A DNA stretch of 64,000 nt. Source: Charina bottae. Taxonomy: Eukaryota > Chordata > Lepidosauria > Squamata > Charinaidae. The DNA is taken from positions 60,543,501-60,607,500 of the forward strand of contig JALMGJ010000001.1 of the NCBI GenBank assembly GCA_023362775.1, given 5' to 3'. The position numbers and the translations under genes are program-made. This document shows positions 58,906-64,000 of the stretch, in pieces. Under the pieces are notes generated by a model. That model had not been told where the DNA came from. It saw only the letters and a program-made list of their open reading frames with translations, and searched no databases. Within the stretch, counting starts at the first letter, position 1. Every line of letters begins with the position of its first letter.

Positions 58906-61900
58906 GTTGTTGTTGTTCAGTCGTTCAGTCGTGTCCGACTCTTCGTGACCTCATGGACCATAGCACGCCAGGCCTTCCTGTCCTCCACTGTCTCTTGGAG
59001 TTTACTCAAATTCATGTTCATTACATCGGTGATGCTATCTAACCATCTCATCCTCTGCCGTCCCCTTCTCCTTTTGCCCTCAGTCTTTCCCAGCATCAGG
59101 GTCTTTTCCAGTGAGTCCTCTCTTCTCATTAGGTGGCCAAAGTATTTGAGCTTCAGCTTCAGCATCTGTCCTTCCAATGAGCAGTCAGGGTTGATTTCCT
59201 TTAGGATTGACTGGTTTGACCTCCTTGCAGTCCAAGGGACTCTCAAGAGTCTTCTCCAGCACCACAGCTTGAAAGCATCAATTCTTCGGCGCTCAGCCTT
59301 CCTTATGGTCCAACTCTCACAGCCATACATTGCTACTGGAAAAACCATAGCTTTAACTATACGGACCTTTGTCGGCAAGGTGATGTCTCTGCTTTTTAAT
59401 ATGCTGTCTAGGTTTGCCATAGCTTTCCTTCCAAGGAGCAAGCGTCTTTTAATTTCATGGCTGCAGTCACCGTCTGCGGTGATCTTGGAGCCCAAGAAAA
59501 TAAAATCTGTCACTGCTTCCATTTCTTCCCCTTCTATTTGCCAGGAAGTGATGGGACCAGATGCCATGATCTGGGTTTTTTTAATGTTGAGTTTCAAGCC
59601 AGCTTTTGCACTCTCCTCTTTCACCCTCATCAAGAGGCTCTTTAGTTCCTCTTCACTTTCTGCCATTAGGGTGGTATCGTCTGCATATCTGAGGTTGTTG
59701 ATATTTTTCCCGGCAATCTTAACTCCGGCTTGTGATTCATCCAGCCCGGCATTTCTCATGATGTACTCTGCATATAAGTTAAATAAGCAGGGTGATAATA
59801 TACAGCCTTGTCGTACTCCTTTCCCAATTTTGAACCAGTCGGTTGTTCCATGTCCGGTTCTAACTGTTGCTTCTTGACCCACATACAGGTTTCTCAGGAG
59901 ACAGGTAAGGTGGTCTGGTACTCCCATCTCTTTAAGAATTTGCCACAGTTTGTTGTGATCCACACAATCAAAGGCTTTAGCGTAGTCAATGAAGCAGAAG
60001 TAGATGTTTTTCTGGAACTCTCTTGCTTTTTCCATGATCCAGCGAATGTTGGCAATCTGATCTCTAGTTCCTCTGCCTCTTCGAAACCCAGCTTGCACTT
60101 CTGGTAGTTCTCGGTTCACATGCTGCTGAAGCCTAGCTTGTAGGATTTTGAGCGTAACCTTGCTGGCATGTGAAATGAGCGCAATTGTACGGTAGTTTGA
60201 ACATTCTTTGGCATTGCCTTTCTTTGGAATTGGAACGTAAACTGACCTTTTCCAATCCTGTGGCCACTGTTGAGTTTTCCAAATTTGTTGGCATATTGAG
60301 TGCAGCACTTTAACAGCACCATCTTTTAGGATTTTAAATAGCTCAGCTGGGATACTGTCTTCTCCGCTAGCTTTGTTGTTAGTAATGCTTCCTAAGGCCC
60401 ACTTGACTTCACTCTCTAGGATGTCCGGCTCAAGGTCAGTGACCACACCATCGTATTTATCAGGGATATTAAGATCTTTCTTGTATAGTTCTTCTGTGTA
60501 TTCTTGCCACCTCTTCTTAATCTCTTCTGCTTCTGTTAGGTCCCTGCCTTTTTTGTCCTTTATCATGCCCATCTTTGCACAAAACGTTCCCTTGATATCT
60601 CCGATTTTCTTGAAGAGATCTCTAGTCTTCCCCATTCTATTGTTTTCCTCGATTTCTTTGCATTGTTCATTTAAGAAGGCCTTCTTATCTCTCCTTGCTA
60701 TTCTCTGGAATTCTGCATTCAGTTGGTTATATCTTTCCCTTTCTCCCTTGCCTTTTGCTTCCCTTCTTTCCTCAGCTATTTGTAAAGCCTCATCAGTCAG
60801 CCACTTTGCTTTCTTGCATTTCTTTTTCTTTGGGATGGTTTTAGTTGCTGCCTCCTGTACAATGTTACGAACCTCCATCCATAGTTCTTCAGGCACTCTG
60901 TCTACCAGATCTAATCCTTTAAATCTATTCCTCACTTCCACTGTATATTCATAAGGGATATGATTTAGGTCATACCTGATTGGTCTAGTGGTTTTCTCTA
61001 CATTCTTCAATTTAAGCCTAAATTTTGCAATAAGAAGCTCATGATCTGAGCCACAGTCAGCTCCAGGTCTTGTTTTTGCTGATTGTATAGAGCTTCTCCA
61101 TCTTTGGCTGCAAAGTATATAATCAATCTGATTTCGGTATTGACCATCTGGTGATGTCCATGTGTAGAGTCGTCTCTTGTGTTGTTGGAAAAGAGTGTTT
61201 GCTATGACCAGCGTGTTCTCTTGACAAAACTCTATTAGCCTTTGCCCTGCTTCATTTTGTACTCCGAGGCCAAACTTGCCTGTTATTCCGGTTATTTTTT
61301 GACTTCCTACCTTAGCATTCCAGTCCCCTATGATGAAAAGGACATCTTTTTTTGGTGTTAGTTCTAGAAGGTGTTGTAGGTCTTCATAGAACCGGTCAAC
61401 TTCATCTTCTTTGGCATCAGTGGTTGGGGCATAGACTTGGATCACTGTGATGTTGAATGGTTTGCCTTGGATTCGAACTGAAAGCATTCTGTCGTTTTTG
61501 AGGTTGTACCCCAGTACTGCCTTTCCCACTCTTTTATTGACTATGAGAGCTACTCCATTTCTTCTAAGGGATTCTTGCCCACAGTAGTATATATAATGGT
61601 CTCCTGAATTAAATTCGCCCATTCCTGTCCATTTTAGTTCGCTGATTCCCAATATGTCGATGTTCAATCTTGTCATCTCATGTTTGACCACATCCAGCTT
61701 ACCTTGATTCATAGTTCTTACATTCCAGGTTCCTATGCAATATTGTTCTTTACAGCATCGGACTTTCCTTCCACTTCCAGACACATCCACAACTGAGCGT
61801 CCTTTCGGCTTTGGCCCAGCCGTTTCACACTTTCTGGAGCTACTCGGAATTGCCCTCCGCTCTTCCCCAGTAGCATTTTGGACACCTTCCGACCTGAGGG

Positions 61901-62103
61901 GCTCATCTTCCGGCGTCATATCTTTTAGCCTTTTGATACTGTCCATGGGTTTTCTTGGCAAGGATACTGGAGTGGTTTGCCATTTCCTCCTCCAGTGGAC
62001 CATGTTTTGTCAGAACTCTCCATCATGACCTGTTCTTCTTGACCTGACTTCATTGAGTTACGCAAGCCCCTTCGCCACGACAAGGCAGTGATCCATGAAG
62101 GGG
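58906..62103 (-). mobile_element. Full-length, apparently intact BovB (RTE-clade) LINE
   Basis: The element is 3198 bases on the minus strand between perfect 12-base duplications AATGTGCTCCTT. Its 5' end starts near 62103 with 'ccccttcatggatcactgcc' and 'ttgtcgtggcgaaggggctt', the 5' end I know from ruminant BovB. A 100-base leader precedes the long reading frame; 11 bases follow the stop, ending in the (CAA)n tail typical of BovB. BovB copies itself by target-primed reverse transcription in the nucleus and is known to have spread horizontally among squamates, ruminants and ticks. Five pieces of the family occur in this window (6.8, 37.6, 47.2, 49.8, 58.9 kb); only this one is complete. Confidence 0.96.
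58917..62003 (-). CDS. BovB endonuclease/reverse transcriptase, 1028 aa, intact
   Basis: The protein nicks target DNA and copies BovB RNA into it. Residues 1-85 are a basic leader with no known fold. Residues about 86-328 form an apurinic-type endonuclease: IGTWNVRTMN at 90-99, SELKW at 121-125, VYAPTTDA at 190-197, GDWNAKVG at 226-233 and the terminal GSDHELL at 318-324, keeping the catalytic N, E, D and H positions. A lysine-rich linker (390-490) follows. The reverse transcriptase spans about 560-840: YVPIPKKGN at 589-597, AGFRRGRGTRDQ at 638-649, FIDYAKAFDCVDH at 671-683, GVRQGCILSPCLFNLYAEY at 729-747 and the catalytic YADD at 773-776. The C-terminus has MYGCESWTIRKAERRRIDAF and WCWRRLLRVPW and ends TRLND. 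An in-frame TGA lies 9 bases upstream of the ATG, which fixes the first possible start here. No stop or frameshift is present. Confidence 0.95.
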   Translation of the reverse strand: MVHWRRKWQTTPVSLPRKPMDSIKRLKDMTPEDEPLRSEGVQNATGEERRAIPSSSRKCETAGPKPKGRSVVDVSGSGRKVRCCKEQYCIGTWNVRTMNQGKLDVVKHEMTRLNIDILGISELKWTGMGEFNSGDHYIYYCGQESLRRNGVALIVNKRVGKAVLGYNLKNDRMLSVRIQGKPFNITVIQVYAPTTDAKEDEVDRFYEDLQHLLELTPKKDVLFIIGDWNAKVGSQKITGITGKFGLGVQNEAGQRLIEFCQENTLVIANTLFQQHKRRLYTWTSPDGQYRNQIDYILCSQRWRSSIQSAKTRPGADCGSDHELLIAKFRLKLKNVEKTTRPIRYDLNHIPYEYTVEVRNRFKGLDLVDRVPEELWMEVRNIVQEAATKTIPKKKKCKKAKWLTDEALQIAEERREAKGKGERERYNQLNAEFQRIARRDKKAFLNEQCKEIEENNRMGKTRDLFKKIGDIKGTFCAKMGMIKDKKGRDLTEAEEIKKRWQEYTEELYKKDLNIPDKYDGVVTDLEPDILESEVKWALGSITNNKASGEDSIPAELFKILKDGAVKVLHSICQQIWKTQQWPQDWKRSVYVPIPKKGNAKECSNYRTIALISHASKVTLKILQARLQQHVNRELPEVQAGFRRGRGTRDQIANIRWIMEKAREFQKNIYFCFIDYAKAFDCVDHNKLWQILKEMGVPDHLTCLLRNLYVGQEATVRTGHGTTDWFKIGKGVRQGCILSPCLFNLYAEYIMRNAGLDESQAGVKIAGKNINNLRYADDTTLMAESEEELKSLLMRVKEESAKAGLKLNIKKTQIMASGPITSWQIEGEEMEAVTDFIFLGSKITADGDCSHEIKRRLLLGRKAMANLDSILKSRDITLPTKVRIVKAMVFPVAMYGCESWTIRKAERRRIDAFKLWCWRRLLRVPWTARRSNQSILKEINPDCSLEGQMLKLKLKYFGHLMRREDSLEKTLMLGKTEGKRRRGRQRMRWLDSITDVMNMNLSKLQETVEDRKAWRAMVHEVTKSRTRLND

Positions 62104-62115
62104 AATGTGCTCCTT
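62104..62115 (+). repeat. Right target-site duplication of full-length BovB
   Basis: AATGTGCTCCTT, identical to 58894-58905. Confidence 0.95.
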
Positions 62116-64000
62116 ACAGGCTGGAAATGCAAACCAGGGTGTATACTGGCTTGTTCAGAGGAATAATTGGGAGACCTAGTTGAAACAATTGGTTAAACTA
62201 TTAATTTTATTTGTTTAGTTAACTACCACTCTCCAGCCTCCCAAGGTCTGACCTTATTTTATATATTCTAGCATTAAATAGGCTAACCCATGTTTTCTTT
62301 CTGTTGGCATGTTTGCCACTAATTTTTTTTTTTTTCATGTGTCCCACAAGTTTTAGGAGAACATTTCAGAATGACTTGTCATAGGCGACCTGCCCAGATG
62401 CATATTTATTTGTGCATAAAGCTGTGAATATGACATGGTCTGATATAGTTATTTCTAATATTACTGTATTTGTCTTTTCCTTATTTTCTAGAATTGCTTT
62501 GGCAATTGAAGTAACACACTGACTAAATAAGTAAATAAACACAAGAATTATTTTAGTGGCAGCCATAGTGCCATGGGAACATATAAAATGTCCTAGACTA
62601 GTGAAAATTCCATTCAAGAAGACAGGGTTACTGCAGTTCAATGTTTTTGATTTTCTCTCTGGTTGGAATTTGTTTTCTGCAACACCATACAAGCGGTCAT
62701 GCACACATTGTATTTTTGGTGCTGAGGACAATTTCAGATACCAGTGTGGTTTGAAAATACCTCTGCAAAAAACAACAGGTATCCTGTATGTAGTTTTCCA
62801 ATAAACGATATATATTTTAATGTACTCATATTGGAAAGCTGAGATGGACTGTAACTTTGTTGGACAGTATTTGTATGGAAGCTGAAGCATTCAGCAGTTT
62901 TCACAAGGACCGTGGGCTCCTTCTGAAATGGCAAGGTATTCCTTTGGAAGAATGTTGCTTGTTTGAAGCTTGCCTCCTTTCATTAAGAATGCATTTCTAT
63001 TATCTTTACAATTTGTTATTTGAAGTACTGAGGTCTGGGGTTGAATTCAAAAAGGGAAGCTACTGAAGTCGATGTCAAACAAAACAATGTGAAGTATACA
63101 TTTTAGCCTGTTGGATCTTTGAAATATAACTGCATCAGCCAACTTGGCAAAAATGTTGTTTGAAGACATATTGCATTCCACGAGCAAATGGAAAAAATGG
63201 GCACCTGTCATACTTAGAAAACAGCTGGGTAACCTGGCCAAGTGCCACAGTCTCTTTTCACATGCTAAAGCCATCCCAGCTCCATTCTGAGCACTGAAGA
63301 AACCCCTTGCCTTTAAATGGTTACAGAAACATCTACTTAAGTGACAGCTCTAATTAGGAGTTATAAATTGTACTATATTTTTGTAAACTGACAGCCTTTC
63401 TTCTGTGGTTTTAAGCAATAAGGAGTGGGCTGCAGAATTACAGTTTGCCACCAGCCTCTCCCTCCTGGAGTCAGAATTCTTCTTGCTCTTTCCCTACCAG
63501 CTGAAACTAGTTAAGCTTTGCAGTGGTTGGCACCGGTGGCAGTTGCACTTGTGGAAAACAAAAGGGCTATTTAACCATTCTTGAATTTACATGTTAAGTG
63601 CTCGTTTGGGAGTAGCTCTTATATGATTGAGGGAATATTAGGTATGGTGATCTGATTGTGTGAGTCTCCTCTATGGTATCTCTTCTGTAATGGAAAAATG
63701 CCAGAAACATTACACTGAAGCGTAGGATAGCCTTGTAGGGCTTGCCTATGACCACCCACCCTCTTTTCTTACTTTCAGTATTGTTACTACAATGCATTTG
63801 GATTTAGCCTCTCTTTTAAAATCCCCAAATGCTCACAATGTGATTACTCTGCTGGGCATTATGGGAAATTTAAATCATGGATCCAGCGCTCCAGTAATGG
63901 TAATAGGAAAAATACACAATTTTCTACAGTGATTGAAATGAGACCAGCAAGAATGTACTGATAGAGAAAAGGATTCACCAAAGAATAATATTGAACCCAT
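62116..64000. other. Repeat-poor sequence, unassigned
   Basis: No transposon is recognised over 1.9 kb. A 174-codon minus-strand frame (62366-62890) ends with CFVH-less, low-information sequence, overlaps other frames and shows no domain. The part at 62940-63480 includes TAATTAGG-type motifs and could be conserved non-coding DNA. A T-run lies near 62323-62334. Confidence 0.4.

Noticed and set aside
58897..59877. 326-codon plus-strand frame
   Set aside because: It lies antisense to the intact BovB protein and appears, shortened, at every BovB fragment (6.8, 37.6, 49.8 kb). It is a shadow of the BovB coding strand.
62366..62890. 174-codon minus-strand frame
   Set aside because: No recognisable domain or homologous copy, overlapping frames on the other strand, and no supporting splice or start context.

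Overview
The window is vertebrate nuclear DNA that is almost entirely non-coding. It is AT-rich, packed with microsatellites and with nested interspersed repeats. The repeat mix points to a squamate reptile (lizard or snake): near-identical BovB (RTE-clade) LINE copies, many 3' ends of an L2/CR1-group LINE, older CR1, MIR-like CORE-SINEs, a Sauria-SINE-like tRNA head, Penelope-like elements, and hAT and Tigger-like short DNA transposons. Species cannot be told from this sequence. I recognise no host protein-coding exon with confidence.

Layout. 1-13 kb: mostly unassigned AT-rich DNA with a MIR-like SINE (0.6 kb), a palindromic hAT-like element (4.5 kb), two Tigger-like elements (6.0 and 9.8 kb), a young BovB 3' fragment (6.8 kb) and an LTR-like piece (7.6 kb). 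13.3-15.5 kb: a minus-strand L2-type LINE with broken reverse transcriptase, split by a Penelope-like insertion. 18.6-20.1 kb: the only CpG-island-like stretch, a candidate promoter or first exon. 21.2-22.2 kb: two hAT copies of one family, each with a perfect 8-bp target duplication, around an LTR-like piece. 23-35 kb: LINE tails, microsatellites and a Penelope-type foldback (29.9 kb). 35.6-38.2 kb: a decayed R4/Dong-like LINE carrying an inserted composite SINE, followed by an older BovB fragment. 39.5-41.6 kb: a third Tigger-like copy and an old CR1. 47-52.8 kb: a BovB tail leading into a pentanucleotide array, a second RTE-type tail, a young BovB fragment, an old L2 holding a CR1, and a hAT element with an internal minisatellite. 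53.9-56.7 kb: a microsatellite cluster and two L2 copies nested in opposite orientations. 58.9-62.1 kb: a full-length BovB.

The strongest item is that BovB: 3198 bp on the minus strand between perfect 12-bp target duplications, with one uninterrupted 1028-codon reading frame holding an endonuclease and a reverse transcriptase with its catalytic motif. Two 5'-truncated copies in the window differ from it by about 0.5% and have their own target duplications, so the family has been active recently. Its machinery could explain the other BovB fragments. The L2-type LINE is the likely source of the many short L2 tails and possibly of the composite SINE. Family names were assigned by eye from remembered consensus features; no database search was run.
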